Of a stretch of DNA of 64,000 bases, positions 41,914 to 50,086 are shown piece by piece; the first letter of the stretch is position 1, and each line of letters begins with the position of its first letter. Origin of the DNA: JBKEDF01 sp047975325 (GTDB taxonomy: Bacteria; Pseudomonadota; Alphaproteobacteria; Rhodobacterales; Rhodobacteraceae); assembly GCA_047975325.1 (NCBI GenBank), contig JBKEDF010000071.1, positions 21,435 to 85,434 of the forward strand. Reading direction: 5' to 3'. Made by a program: the position numbers and the translations under genes. The notes beneath the pieces were generated by a model, which had not been told where the DNA came from, ran no database searches, and worked only from the letters and a program-made list of their open reading frames with translations.

Positions 41914-42960
41914 TCATTCCTGGCGCAACCGTTCCGCACGGTTGAAACGGATCGAAGACCAAAGCGAGAGCGAAATAAAACCCGCACCCAGCAAGCCCGT
42001 CACAATTTCGGGGATGTGCCAGATGGTTTGCAGGAACATGATACCCGACAGGATCAGGATGGACCAGAAAGCCCCATGTTCAAGATAACGGAACTGTGTC
42101 AGGGTTTCGCGTTCCACCAGCATGATGGTCATCGATCGCACATATAGCGCGCCGATCCCAAGCCCGATCGCGATAAGAAACAGGTTCTGCGTCAGGGCGA
42201 AAGCCCCGATAACCCCGTCGAAACTGAACGACGCATCAAGTACTTCAAGATAAAGAAACGCCCCGAGCCCGCCCCGTGCGGCCATTTCGCTGGCCTCCTG
42301 CGAGGCGTCAAGGATATGGCCAATGACCTCCACCCCGAGAAAGGTCACCAGGCCGGCAACGGAGGCAAAAAGGAATTCATCGATCTTGGCATCCGGCAGG
42401 ACCGACGCAAGGATAAGCATGACGGTCAGCACGAAGGCGACCTCCAACCCCCGAACGGAGGCAAATTGTGCCATACGCCTTTCCAGCGCGGCAACCCAAT
42501 GAACCTCCTTCGCCTCATCAAAGAAATAGTTCAGCGCCACCATCATCAAAAAGGCCCCGCCGAATGCGGCAATGGAAAGATGCGCCGCACCGATGATGCG
42601 GGAATATTCGGCCGGTTGCGTACTGGCAAGGATGATCGCTTCCCACGGGCCGATCCCGGCTGCCACCACGACGATCAGCAGCGGAAATACGATACGCATT
42701 CCGAAAACCGCTATCAGGATGCCCCAGGTCAGAAAGCGTCGCTGCCAGAGCGGGGTCATCTGTTGCAGCTTGTTGGCATTGACGATGGCATTGTCGAAGG
42801 AAAGCGATATTTCCAGGACGGCGAGGATCCCGCCGATCAGTAAAAACCCCAGGGCCCCTGAAAGTGTCTGCGTATAGGTCCAGCCCAACCAGAAGGCCAA
42901 TACCAGACCCGCCGCCGTCAGCCCGAAGGCCCAGCGGAAATAATGCAACGCAGTGGACAT
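41914..42960 (-). CDS. DUF475 / TerC-like integral membrane protein
   Basis: 348 aa, about nine hydrophobic segments. The paired acidic motifs of the TerC/DUF475 group are present: LEISLSFDNAIVNA near residues 49-62 and LEVLDASFSFDGVIGA further on. Members are linked to metal handling, especially Mn2+ export, in other bacteria, but DUF475 itself is not well assigned. The start ATG 42960 (MSTALHYF) is chosen because the upstream extension is not family-like. A metallophosphatase gene lies 64 bases upstream on the same strand. Confidence 0.85.
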   Translation of the reverse strand: MSTALHYFRWAFGLTAAGLVLAFWLGWTYTQTLSGALGFLLIGGILAVLEISLSFDNAIVNANKLQQMTPLWQRRFLTWGILIAVFGMRIVFPLLIVVVAAGIGPWEAIILASTQPAEYSRIIGAAHLSIAAFGGAFLMMVALNYFFDEAKEVHWVAALERRMAQFASVRGLEVAFVLTVMLILASVLPDAKIDEFLFASVAGLVTFLGVEVIGHILDASQEASEMAARGGLGAFLYLEVLDASFSFDGVIGAFALTQNLFLIAIGLGIGALYVRSMTIMLVERETLTQFRYLEHGAFWSILILSGIMFLQTIWHIPEIVTGLLGAGFISLSLWSSIRFNRAERLRQE

Positions 42961-43024
42961 CGCTTTCTCCCCGTCAATTGTGCCCAAGGTGGCGTCTCCA
43001 ATCGACCTGTTCAAGGGGATGTGA

Positions 43025-43777
43025 TCACCAATTTTCCGCAATGGGTGTTTCGGGCAGGGGCTGTCGTCCCTTCCCGGTCAGGATCCAGGCCCTGCGGCCT
43101 TCAATCGCCACCGCCGTCAACGGACCTCCATAGCCCGCGCCGCTGTCAATATTGAGCCGGTTGCCATAATGGGTGGCCCGGTCCAGCGTGGTATGGCCAT
43201 GCACGACGAGAACGCCGTGATCACGCCTGTCCGACAGAAAGGGTTCCCGGATCCAGACAAGGTCATCCTCGGTCTGTTCCTCCAGGGGCCGGCCCGGGCG
43301 AATGCCCGCATGCACGAACAGGCAATCCCCCGCGCGCCATGTCACCGGACGGGAAGCCAGAAAGGCACGATGTGCGGCCGGCACGGCGGCCACGGCCTCG
43401 GCATGGACTTCGTTGCGGGGCCGGTCCGCCGCGCGGGCCACACCATAGGAAGCCAGGGTTTCCACCCCACCCAGTGCCGGGTGCAAATAATCATATTGCG
43501 GGGGCAGACCCGCATCCTGCGCGGTGGGATCATCCAGAAAGAGGCTGAACATGCGGTCATGATTGCCCTTGAGCACAATCCAGTCCGATTTTTCATCAAT
43601 ACCCTGCATGACGAAATCGATAACCCCGCGCGTGCGCGGACCACGATCAGGCAGATCACCCAGATGAATCACCGGCGCCACGCCTTCGCGGGCCTGATCA
43701 GCCTGGATCAGTTCATGCGCCCGTTCCAGCAACGAAAGCCGCCCATGGATATCACCAATTGCATAGAAACGGGTCAT
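43025..43777 (-). CDS. Calcineurin-like metallophosphoesterase (Ser/Thr phosphatase family)
   Basis: 250 aa. The five-motif metal site is intact: GDIHGR (Asp9, His11), LGDLPDRGP, KGNHDRM, VFVHAGIRP and VVHGHT. It resembles the PrpA/ApaH-like bacterial protein phosphatases. The start ATG 43777 is chosen over a long upstream extension that would run through the 11-bp hairpin after serA. Confidence 0.88.
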   Translation of the reverse strand: MTRFYAIGDIHGRLSLLERAHELIQADQAREGVAPVIHLGDLPDRGPRTRGVIDFVMQGIDEKSDWIVLKGNHDRMFSLFLDDPTAQDAGLPPQYDYLHPALGGVETLASYGVARAADRPRNEVHAEAVAAVPAAHRAFLASRPVTWRAGDCLFVHAGIRPGRPLEEQTEDDLVWIREPFLSDRRDHGVLVVHGHTTLDRATHYGNRLNIDSGAGYGGPLTAVAIEGRRAWILTGKGRQPLPETPIAENW

Positions 43778-43794
43778 GCCGCCCCTTTCGAAAT

Positions 43795-43821
43795 GCCGGG
43801 CCGGAAAGGATCCGGCCCGGC
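43795..43821 (-). terminator. Strong hairpin after serA
   Basis: GCCGGGCCGGA (43795-43805) and TCCGGCCCGGC (43811-43821) are perfect 11-bp arms with a 5-base loop, about 20 bases past the serA stop and directly before the phosphatase start. The T-tract on the minus strand is weak, so it may be leaky. Confidence 0.6.
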
Positions 43822-43841
43822 CACATATAAAATACCCGGCC

Positions 43842-45437
43842 TCAGGCGACCTCAAATTCCAGCGGTTTGACCTGTTGGAACTTTCCGGTGGCCTTGAGCG
43901 CCTCAACCGCCTTCGGATCGATAGCCTGATCAAGATAGAGGATGGCGATGGCACTATTGTTGACCAATGAACGGCCCAACGTGAAATTGGCGATATTGAC
44001 CTTGTTTTCACCCATCGTCATGCCCAAGACACCGATGATGCCCGGCACATCCTCATTCGCGGTATAGAGCATGTGTTCCCCGATCTCGGCGTCGATATTG
44101 ATTCCCTTGATCTGAATGAAACGCGGCTTTCCATCGGAAAACACCGTGCCTGCGATGGAACGTTCGCGTTTATCGGTCACCATGGTCAGCTTCATGTAGG
44201 AATCGAAGATGCCCGATTTTTCCTGACGGGTCGTGGAAACCTGAATGCCGCGATCCTTGGCAACCGTCGGAGCGGAAACAAGGTTCACATCCGGGTTCTG
44301 CGCCTTCAACACACCGGCCAGCAACGACTGGTTCAGCGCGGGCAGGTTCATCTCCGACACCTTACCGTCATAAAGAATGTTGATCGCCTTGATCGGCTCT
44401 TCGGTCATCTGGCCGACAAAGCTTCCAAGGTGGCGCGCCAATGTGATCCATGGCCCCATGACGGAAGCCTCCTCGGCCGTCACATTGGGCATGTTCAGTG
44501 CGTTTTGTACCGCGCCGGTCAGCAGATAATCCGACATCTGCTCGGCCACCTGAAGCGCCACATTTTCCTGCGCCTCATTGGTGGAGGCCCCCAGATGCGG
44601 CGTGCAGACAACATTGGGCAGGTTGAAAAGCGGACTTTCCGCAGCGGGTTCGGTTTCAAACACATCAAAGGCCGCACCCGCGACATGGCCCGATTTGATC
44701 GCCTCCGCCAGTGCTGCCTCATCGACCAGTCCGCCGCGCGCACAGTTGATGATCCGGACGCCCTTTTTCGTCTTGGCTATACTTTCCGCCGACAGGATAT
44801 TACGGGTCTTGTCCGTCAACGGGACATGCAGCGTGATGAAATCGGCACGTGCCAGCAATTCGTCGAGTTCCACCTTGGCCACGCCCATCGCCTTGGCCCG
44901 TTCCTCGCTGAGGAAGGGGTCAAAGGCCACCACCTTCATATGCAGGCCCAGCGCACGGTCACAAACGATGCCACCAATATTTCCCGCGCCAATCACACCC
45001 AGCGTCTTGTTGAAAAGCTCGGTCCCCATGAAACGGGACTTTTCCCATTTCCCGGCATGGGTGGAAACATTGGCCTCCGGCAGTTGGCGGGCCACGGCAA
45101 ACATCATCGCAATGGCATGTTCGGCTGTGGTAATCGAATTCCCGAAGGGCGTGTTCATCACAATCACGCCCTTCTTGGAAGCGGCAGGGATATCCACGTT
45201 ATCCACCCCGATGCCTGCCCGCGCAATCACCTTGAGCCGGTCGGCCGAAGCCAGAAGTTTCGCGGTTACCTTGGTTGCGGAACGAATGGCCAGACCATCA
45301 TAATTACCTATGATTTCAGCCAGTTTTTCCTTGTCCTTACCCAGCTTGGGCATGAAATCCACATCAATGCCACGATCGCGGAAGATCTGTACGGCGGTTT
45401 CGGACAAAGCATCGGAAACGAGAACTTTAGGTGCCAT
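43842..45437 (-). CDS. serA: D-3-phosphoglycerate dehydrogenase
   Basis: 531 aa, the long form: substrate and NAD domains (IARAGIGVDNVD, GVIGAGNIGGIVCDRA, INCARGGLVDEAAL, TPHLGASTNEAQENVA), then the allosteric substrate-binding domain and a C-terminal ACT domain (LYTANEDVPGIIGVLGM). It oxidises 3-phosphoglycerate to 3-phosphohydroxypyruvate, the first step of serine synthesis. It lies 82 bases downstream of serC and shares its transcript. Confidence 0.96.
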   Translation of the reverse strand: MAPKVLVSDALSETAVQIFRDRGIDVDFMPKLGKDKEKLAEIIGNYDGLAIRSATKVTAKLLASADRLKVIARAGIGVDNVDIPAASKKGVIVMNTPFGNSITTAEHAIAMMFAVARQLPEANVSTHAGKWEKSRFMGTELFNKTLGVIGAGNIGGIVCDRALGLHMKVVAFDPFLSEERAKAMGVAKVELDELLARADFITLHVPLTDKTRNILSAESIAKTKKGVRIINCARGGLVDEAALAEAIKSGHVAGAAFDVFETEPAAESPLFNLPNVVCTPHLGASTNEAQENVALQVAEQMSDYLLTGAVQNALNMPNVTAEEASVMGPWITLARHLGSFVGQMTEEPIKAINILYDGKVSEMNLPALNQSLLAGVLKAQNPDVNLVSAPTVAKDRGIQVSTTRQEKSGIFDSYMKLTMVTDKRERSIAGTVFSDGKPRFIQIKGINIDAEIGEHMLYTANEDVPGIIGVLGMTMGENKVNIANFTLGRSLVNNSAIAILYLDQAIDPKAVEALKATGKFQQVKPLEFEVA

Positions 45438-45519
45438 ATGCGGGCTCCTTTTTTTCAGAAGTATTCGGTAGGTTCACCGGCACGGGCAATGCCTGTTGCC
45501 GGCAATATGAAAATGGGGA

Positions 45520-46677
45520 TCAGGCCGCTTGCGAAAGCGCGGCAATCTCCGCCCGGTAGGCCCATTCGACCCAGGGCATCAATGCCGCGACATCGGCGGT
45601 CTCCACCGTCGATCCGCACCAGATCCGTAAACCCGGGGGTGCATCGCGATAGGCGCCCGCATCAAGGGCCACGCCCTCTTTTTCCAGTCGTTTGGCCACG
45701 GCCTTGGCGAAGGCTGCGCCATCGGCAATGCGAGGATCGGTGAATTTCAGACAGACGCTGGTGCAGGAGGCCGTTGCAGGATCCACCGCAAGATTGGCGA
45801 TCCAGTCCTTGTCCGCAATGAAATCGGCCACGGCTTTTGCATTGGCCTCCGACCGCGCGATAAGGCCCTTCTGCCCGCCCTGGGATTTTGCCCAGTTCAG
45901 CGCGACAAGGTAATCCTCGACACAAAGCATCGAAGGTGTGTTGATCGTCGCGCCGGTAAAAATCCCTTCATTGAGCTTACCGCCCTTGGTCAGGCGGAAA
46001 ATCTTGGGCAGGGGCCAGGCCGGAACGTGGCTTTCAAGCCGTGCCACCGCGCGTGGGGAAAGGATCAGCATGCCATGTCCGCCTTCGCCACCCAGCACTT
46101 TCTGCCAGGAAAAGGTGACGACATCGAGTTTGTCCCAGGGAAGCTCCATCGCAAAAGCAGCAGAGGTTGCATCGCAGATCGTCAACCCGGCCCGATCCGC
46201 CGGGATCGCACCGCCGTCCGGCAGCCGCACGCCGGAGGTCGTTCCATTCCAGGTGAAGACCACGTCGCGATCAAAATCGACCGTCGCGAAATCCACGATC
46301 TCCCCATAGGGCGCCTTTTTCACCGTGGCATCAAGCTTCAGTTGCTTGACCACATCCGTCACCCAACCCTCACCGAAACTTTCCCAGGCGAGCATCTCCA
46401 CGGGCCGTGCCCCCAGCAAGGACCAGAGCGCCATTTCCACTGCCCCGGTATCGGAAGCGGGAACGATGCCGATCCGGTAGTCAGCAGGAACGCCCAGGAT
46501 TTCGCGGGTCATATCGATGGCTTCGGCCAGTTTTGTCTTGCCGATGGTCGCACGATGCGACCGCCCCAGCGGGGCATCAGACAGCATATCAAGGGTGAAG
46601 CCGGGGATCTTGGCGCAGGGGCCAGATGAAAAACGCGGATTGGCCGGCCGCGCGGCCGGGGTCTGCAGTTCAGACAT
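45520..46677 (-). CDS. serC: Phosphoserine aminotransferase
   Basis: 385 aa of the alphaproteobacterial SerC type: PANPRFSSGPCAKIPG, PLGRSHRATIGK, then IGIVPASDTGAVEMALW and the PLP-lysine motif TFSWQKVLGGEGGHGM. It converts 3-phosphohydroxypyruvate to phosphoserine. The start ATG 46677 has GGAAGGAT before it, just downstream of the leader hairpin at 46698-46715. It is the first gene of the serC-serA operon. Confidence 0.95.
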   Translation of the reverse strand: MSELQTPAARPANPRFSSGPCAKIPGFTLDMLSDAPLGRSHRATIGKTKLAEAIDMTREILGVPADYRIGIVPASDTGAVEMALWSLLGARPVEMLAWESFGEGWVTDVVKQLKLDATVKKAPYGEIVDFATVDFDRDVVFTWNGTTSGVRLPDGGAIPADRAGLTICDATSAAFAMELPWDKLDVVTFSWQKVLGGEGGHGMLILSPRAVARLESHVPAWPLPKIFRLTKGGKLNEGIFTGATINTPSMLCVEDYLVALNWAKSQGGQKGLIARSEANAKAVADFIADKDWIANLAVDPATASCTSVCLKFTDPRIADGAAFAKAVAKRLEKEGVALDAGAYRDAPPGLRIWCGSTVETADVAALMPWVEWAYRAEIAALSQAA

Positions 46678-46689
46678 GGTATCCTTCCA

Positions 46690-46735
46690 GATATATGCCT
46701 CTCGTTGGGGAGAGGTGTCCCACTGCCGGACATAC
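46690..46735 (-). ncRNA. Candidate serC leader RNA
   Basis: A conserved serC RNA motif is known upstream of serC in alphaproteobacteria. Here the transcribed strand carries CCTCTC (46710-46715) and GAGAGG (46698-46703) as a perfect 6-bp stem with loop CCCAAC, ending just before the serC ribosome site, preceded by GGCAGTGGGACA. The position and shape fit; the full motif match was not tested. Confidence 0.5.
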
Positions 46736-46932
46736 GCCCCCCCCGGATAACGCGCAAGATAAAAAAATGCCTCACATTGCAGATTGTCGCGGCTCCGTCT
46801 GAGCCGGCACGGGTCCTTCAAGTCCGAATTGGTACAGATCCGACACCGTGGATCGCAGGCCCGCCACCACGATAAAACGTGACACTATAAATTGTCGGCT
46901 TCGCCCAAAACAAACGAAATCAGAAAAAAAGA

Positions 46933-46964
46933 AAAAGGACGGCGAGTTTCCCCGCCGTCCTTTT
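46933..46964 (-). terminator. Rho-independent terminator after the small exported protein
   Basis: AAAAGGACGGCG (46933-46944) pairs with CGCCGTCCTTTT (46953-46964), a perfect 12-bp stem. On the minus strand it is followed by TTCTTTTTTT (46922-46932 region). It starts 21 bases after the stop codon. Confidence 0.88.
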
Positions 46965-46984
46965 GTTTCCCAAAAAGGGAAAAA

Positions 46985-47164
46985 TCAGTCCGCAGCAACA
47001 GCAGCTACAACGAGCAGCAGCAGCAGCGGAATAACGACGCCAGCGGTCGAGGACGACGTAGCGGCCTCAACAATCTCCGGCTCCATGACCGGTTCGGCCA
47101 TGCCACCAGCGAAAGCGGTGGAAGCGGCAACCGACAGAGCGGCAGCGAGCGCAAGTTTCTTCAT
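46985..47164 (-). CDS. 59-aa exported small protein with a C-terminal membrane segment
   Basis: The frame was read directly from the sequence. It starts MKKLALAAALSVAASTAFAG (signal peptide, residues 1-20), followed by an acidic stretch (MAEPVMEPEIVEAATSSS) and a hydrophobic C-terminus (VVIPLLLLLVVAAVAAD). Similar very small proteins are common in Rhodobacteraceae, with no known function that I recall. GGAGGTTAAT precedes the ATG. A TTGACA-N17 promoter lies at 47287-47315 and a strong terminator at 46933-46964, so it is probably a highly expressed single-gene transcript. Confidence 0.75.
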   Translation of the reverse strand: MKKLALAAALSVAASTAFAGGMAEPVMEPEIVEAATSSSTAGVVIPLLLLLVVAAVAAD

Positions 47165-47286
47165 ATTAACCTCCAGTTATTGCACGGCGCCGAATTTTTC
47201 AGAGGACGACACCGTACACCCAAGACTATACCTCGTGCATTTTTCTAATCAGCTTGCCGCTGTAAATGCAATCGAGCTTATACTTG

Positions 47287-47315
47287 TGTAGCACCGTCTC
47301 CGGAGGTTTTGTCAA
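47287..47315 (-). promoter_or_regulatory. Sigma-70-like promoter for the 59-aa protein
   Basis: On the minus strand, TTGACA (47310-47315) is a perfect -35 box, followed after 17 bases by GCTACA (47287-47292) as a possible -10. That leaves a leader of roughly 110-115 bases before the ATG at 47164. Confidence 0.5.
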
Positions 47316-47371
47316 TTTAGCAACACTTATGACGCATTTTTACCAAAAACTGCGCGAATCCGGGGCACCAA

Positions 47372-47968
47372 TCAGATCAGCAGCACCTGCGTTCCCACTT
47401 TTGACAGGTCAAAAAGCTCCGAAATATGTTCATTATAGAGCCCGATACAGCCATTTGAGGACCGCCGGCCGATCTTGCGCGTATCATGCGTGCCGTGGAT
47501 TCGGTAATAGGTCCAGGACAGGTAAAGCGCGTGAGTCCCCAGCGGATTATCTGGTCCCGGCGGCACGAAATCGGGCCATTCGGGATTGCGTTTCTTCATT
47601 GACGGCGTCGGACGCCAGGAAGGACCGACCACCTTTTTGACAATGCTTGTCCGGCCCCGGCGGGTCAGGTCTTCGGTCAGCGGCACGGAGGTCGGGTAAA
47701 GCTTGTAGATCGTCTGGTCTTCGGACCAGTAATGCAAGGCACGAGAGATCGTATCGACAAGGATCGCCCCGTTCTTGGTATCACTGAAATAGTCCTGCCA
47801 ATTCAACATCCTGAAGCTGGATATATTGCTCCGCGCACCTGTTTTGGGCACTTCGGCAATCGTTGAAGCCTCCTGTGCGAAGGCCGGCAGTGCAGTTACG
47901 CCAAGCCCCGCCACCGCTGCCCCTAGAAAGGCACGGCGCTTGAGAAGCCCCTTGGGTGCGTTCCGCAT
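47372..47968 (-). CDS. L,D-transpeptidase (YkuD) with Tat-type signal
   Basis: 198 aa. Twin-arginine signal KRRAFLGAAVAGLGVTALPAFA (residues 10-31), then a YkuD domain with His158 (RIHGTH) and catalytic Cys174 (SSNGCIGLY). These enzymes make 3-3 cross-links in peptidoglycan or attach proteins to it. ATG 47968 is used; a GTG one codon upstream is possible. A second, lipoprotein-type family member lies at 48718-49215. Confidence 0.88.
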   Translation of the reverse strand: MRNAPKGLLKRRAFLGAAVAGLGVTALPAFAQEASTIAEVPKTGARSNISSFRMLNWQDYFSDTKNGAILVDTISRALHYWSEDQTIYKLYPTSVPLTEDLTRRGRTSIVKKVVGPSWRPTPSMKKRNPEWPDFVPPGPDNPLGTHALYLSWTYYRIHGTHDTRKIGRRSSNGCIGLYNEHISELFDLSKVGTQVLLI

Positions 47969-48126
47969 CACATTTCATTCCTCTTGTTGCGCCGGGTCCG
48001 TTTACTCCCTTCCTTCAGGCACATCAAATCAAACCATCGTAACCGGCGGGATCCTGCAGAGGGGATTTGAATATGGGAAGCGGGCGGGATATGACGTGCC
48101 AAATCTGATTGCGAATGGAACAGCGC

Positions 48127-48642
48127 ATGAAATTCTTTTCGATACTCGCCCTGAGCAGCTCAATCCTGCTGGCGGCCTGTGCACAACAATCGGCCGACCT
48201 TCGCGTCGGCCCCGATGGCCGTCCCCTGCCCCAAATATACCGGATTTCCGAGGATCAGGCAGCCAATATCCCATATCGCATGCTCGATTCCGTCAATGCC
48301 CTGCGTCAGGCCCAGGGGGGCGCACCCCTGCAACTTGATGCGCAACTCAATGCCGCTGCGGCCACCCATTCGCGCGACATGTCGGCGCAAAACCGGCCCT
48401 GGCATTTCGGTTCGGATGGCTCTTCTCCCCTCGATCGCGTTCGGCGCGCGGGTTATGCAGGTACCTTGGTTGGCGAGTTGATTTCTGAAACATTTGAAAC
48501 AGAGCTTGAAACCCTGTCCGCCTGGATGGCGGAACCCGATACCCGGGCAGTCCTCATGGATCCGGCCGCGCGCAACATGGGGTTCGCCTGGTTTCAGGAA
48601 CCGAATGGCAAGATCTGGTGGACCCTGATCACCGGAGCCTGA
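48127..48642 (+). CDS. CAP-domain (SCP/PR1-like) lipoprotein
   Basis: 171 aa. Lipoprotein signal with lipobox LAAC (Cys18). The CAP domain shows LDSVNALRQAQGGAPLQLDAQL, AAATHSRDMSAQNRPWHFGSDG and the final MGFAWFQEPNGKIWWTLI. The conserved CAP His residues (THSRDM, WHFG) are present. Bacterial CAP proteins are often cell-surface; function is unassigned. It is convergent with the second L,D-transpeptidase, with 75 bases between stops holding the 16-bp palindrome GGGTTTCCGGAAACCC (48656-48671), which may be a weak terminator. Confidence 0.85.
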   Translation: MKFFSILALSSSILLAACAQQSADLRVGPDGRPLPQIYRISEDQAANIPYRMLDSVNALRQAQGGAPLQLDAQLNAAAATHSRDMSAQNRPWHFGSDGSSPLDRVRRAGYAGTLVGELISETFETELETLSAWMAEPDTRAVLMDPAARNMGFAWFQEPNGKIWWTLITGA

Positions 48643-48717
48643 AAACGGGGCTTTCGGGTTTCCGGAAACCCCGCACAGATGCCCCCCGGGGAATCAGTTA
48701 CGGCAGCTTTCCGTTCT

Positions 48718-49215
48718 TCAGGGCTGGATCTGGATCGGGGTGCCGTCGTTCACCATGGCATAGATATCTTCGATTTCCCGGTCGGTGACGGCGACGCAAC
48801 CTGCCGTCCAATCGCCCCTATATTCGGGCCTGTAGCCGGTATTGCCATGGATGAAGATATCGCCCCCGGGCGGTTTTCCCTGTTCGGCGGCAAAGGCCTT
48901 GTCCTGCTCATTGGGATATGAAATCCCGACCGAGAGGTGATAGTTGCTGTTGGGATTGCGGCGATCGATGGTGTAATTTCCCTCCGGCGTCTTGCCATCC
49001 CCTTCGAATTGCTTGTGGCCCTCCGGCGCGAAACCCAGGCCGACATCGTAGGATTTGAGCACCTTTTGGTCATTCAGAAGATACATCCTGCGGTCGGATT
49101 TGGAAATGATGACCTGCGTCACTTCCGGTCCGTTATAGCTGCGGAATTTCGACTGCCCGCATGATGCCACAAGAAATGTCAGCGAAAGCGCCACGATAAT
49201 TTTCAAAACCCGCAT
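48718..49215 (-). CDS. L,D-transpeptidase family lipoprotein
   Basis: 165 aa. Lipoprotein signal (VASC near residue 19), then a YkuD domain: VIISKSDRRMYLLNDQKVLKSY, GDGKTPEGNYTIDRRNPNS, DIFIHGNT (His) and WTAGCVAVTDREI (catalytic Cys). It is close to the DpaA/ErfK group, which can build or release protein-peptidoglycan links. It is separated by 68 bases from the sodium channel downstream of which it reads. Confidence 0.88.
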   Translation of the reverse strand: MRVLKIIVALSLTFLVASCGQSKFRSYNGPEVTQVIISKSDRRMYLLNDQKVLKSYDVGLGFAPEGHKQFEGDGKTPEGNYTIDRRNPNSNYHLSVGISYPNEQDKAFAAEQGKPPGGDIFIHGNTGYRPEYRGDWTAGCVAVTDREIEDIYAMVNDGTPIQIQP

Positions 49216-49283
49216 AGGTACTGCCCCTTATATCCCGGCCCTGTCCCGGGCCTTCATATTCTCTCCGAGAAACTACGAATCAC

Positions 49284-50075
49284 CTACTTTTGTGAAGTCT
49301 TTTCTTCAATCAGGCGCTCAATTGCCTCCAATCTGTTGATAACTTCTTCGCGATATGAGTCCTGTTTTTCATTTTCTTCCACGCTATGGGCTTCCTGCAT
49401 GGAATTCACGATCAGGCCGACAAGCAGGTTCACCACGGCAAATGTCGTCACCACGATGAAGGGAACGAAAAAGGCCCAGGCATAGGGAAACTGCTGCATT
49501 ACCGGGCGCACGATCCCCATGGACCAGCTTTCCAGTGTCATGATCTGAAACAGCGAATAGGCTGAATGCCCGATGGTGCCAAACCATTCCGGAAAGGCGG
49601 GGCCGAAAAGCTTCGTCGCCATTACGCTGCCGATATAAAACAACAACCCCATCAGCAAAAAGACCGATCCCATACCCGGCAGGGCCTTCACGAACCCTTC
49701 GACAACCCGGCGCAGCGACGGGGCAACGGAAACCACCCGAAGGATCCGCAGGATCCGCAGGGCGCGCAAAACCGAAAAGGTCTGCGCCCCCGGAATGATG
49801 GATATGCCAATGATCAGAAAGTCGAAGATATTCCAGCCTGACAGGAAAAAGCGCGCCCTGTCGGCAAAAAGCTTCAATGCGATTTCCAGTACGAAGATCG
49901 CAAGGCAGATGCTGTCGAGAAATCTGATAACCGGACCGGCCCAGGCCATGATGCGGGATGATGTCTCCAGCCCCAGAAGCAGCGCGTTGAACAGGATCAC
50001 ACAGATGATCAGTTGTTGAATGAGGGGAGTGCAGATCCAGTTGCGCACGCGTTCGCGCAAAGTCATTGGGTTCAT
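49284..50075 (-). CDS. Second bacterial voltage-gated sodium channel
   Basis: 263 aa, NavAb/NaChBac type. S4 has four arginines three residues apart (R104, R107, R110, R113 in SVLRALRILRILRVVS). The selectivity filter TLESWSM is at 180-186, and the C-terminus is a charged coiled coil. It is a clear paralog of the channel at 22020-22877, identical in the filter. I use ATG 50075; GTG 50090 and ATG 50066 are alternatives. It follows the RNA methyltransferase gene by 11 bases and may be the last gene of the ABC-transporter operon. Confidence 0.92.
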   Translation of the reverse strand: MNPMTLRERVRNWICTPLIQQLIICVILFNALLLGLETSSRIMAWAGPVIRFLDSICLAIFVLEIALKLFADRARFFLSGWNIFDFLIIGISIIPGAQTFSVLRALRILRILRVVSVAPSLRRVVEGFVKALPGMGSVFLLMGLLFYIGSVMATKLFGPAFPEWFGTIGHSAYSLFQIMTLESWSMGIVRPVMQQFPYAWAFFVPFIVVTTFAVVNLLVGLIVNSMQEAHSVEENEKQDSYREEVINRLEAIERLIEEKTSQK

Positions 50076-50086
50076 CCTTGGTCCGT

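Larger units (their letters stand above)
46678..46984. other. 307-base region between serC and the 59-aa small protein
   Basis: It holds the serC leader hairpin (46698-46715), the terminator of the small gene (46933-46964) and, between them, the unassigned serC promoter. No open frame that looks like a gene on either strand. Confidence 0.6.

Noticed and set aside
46848..47291. 147-codon plus-strand frame over the 59-aa protein gene
   Set aside because: It crosses the terminator and promoter of the minus-strand small gene and has a biased, low-complexity translation.
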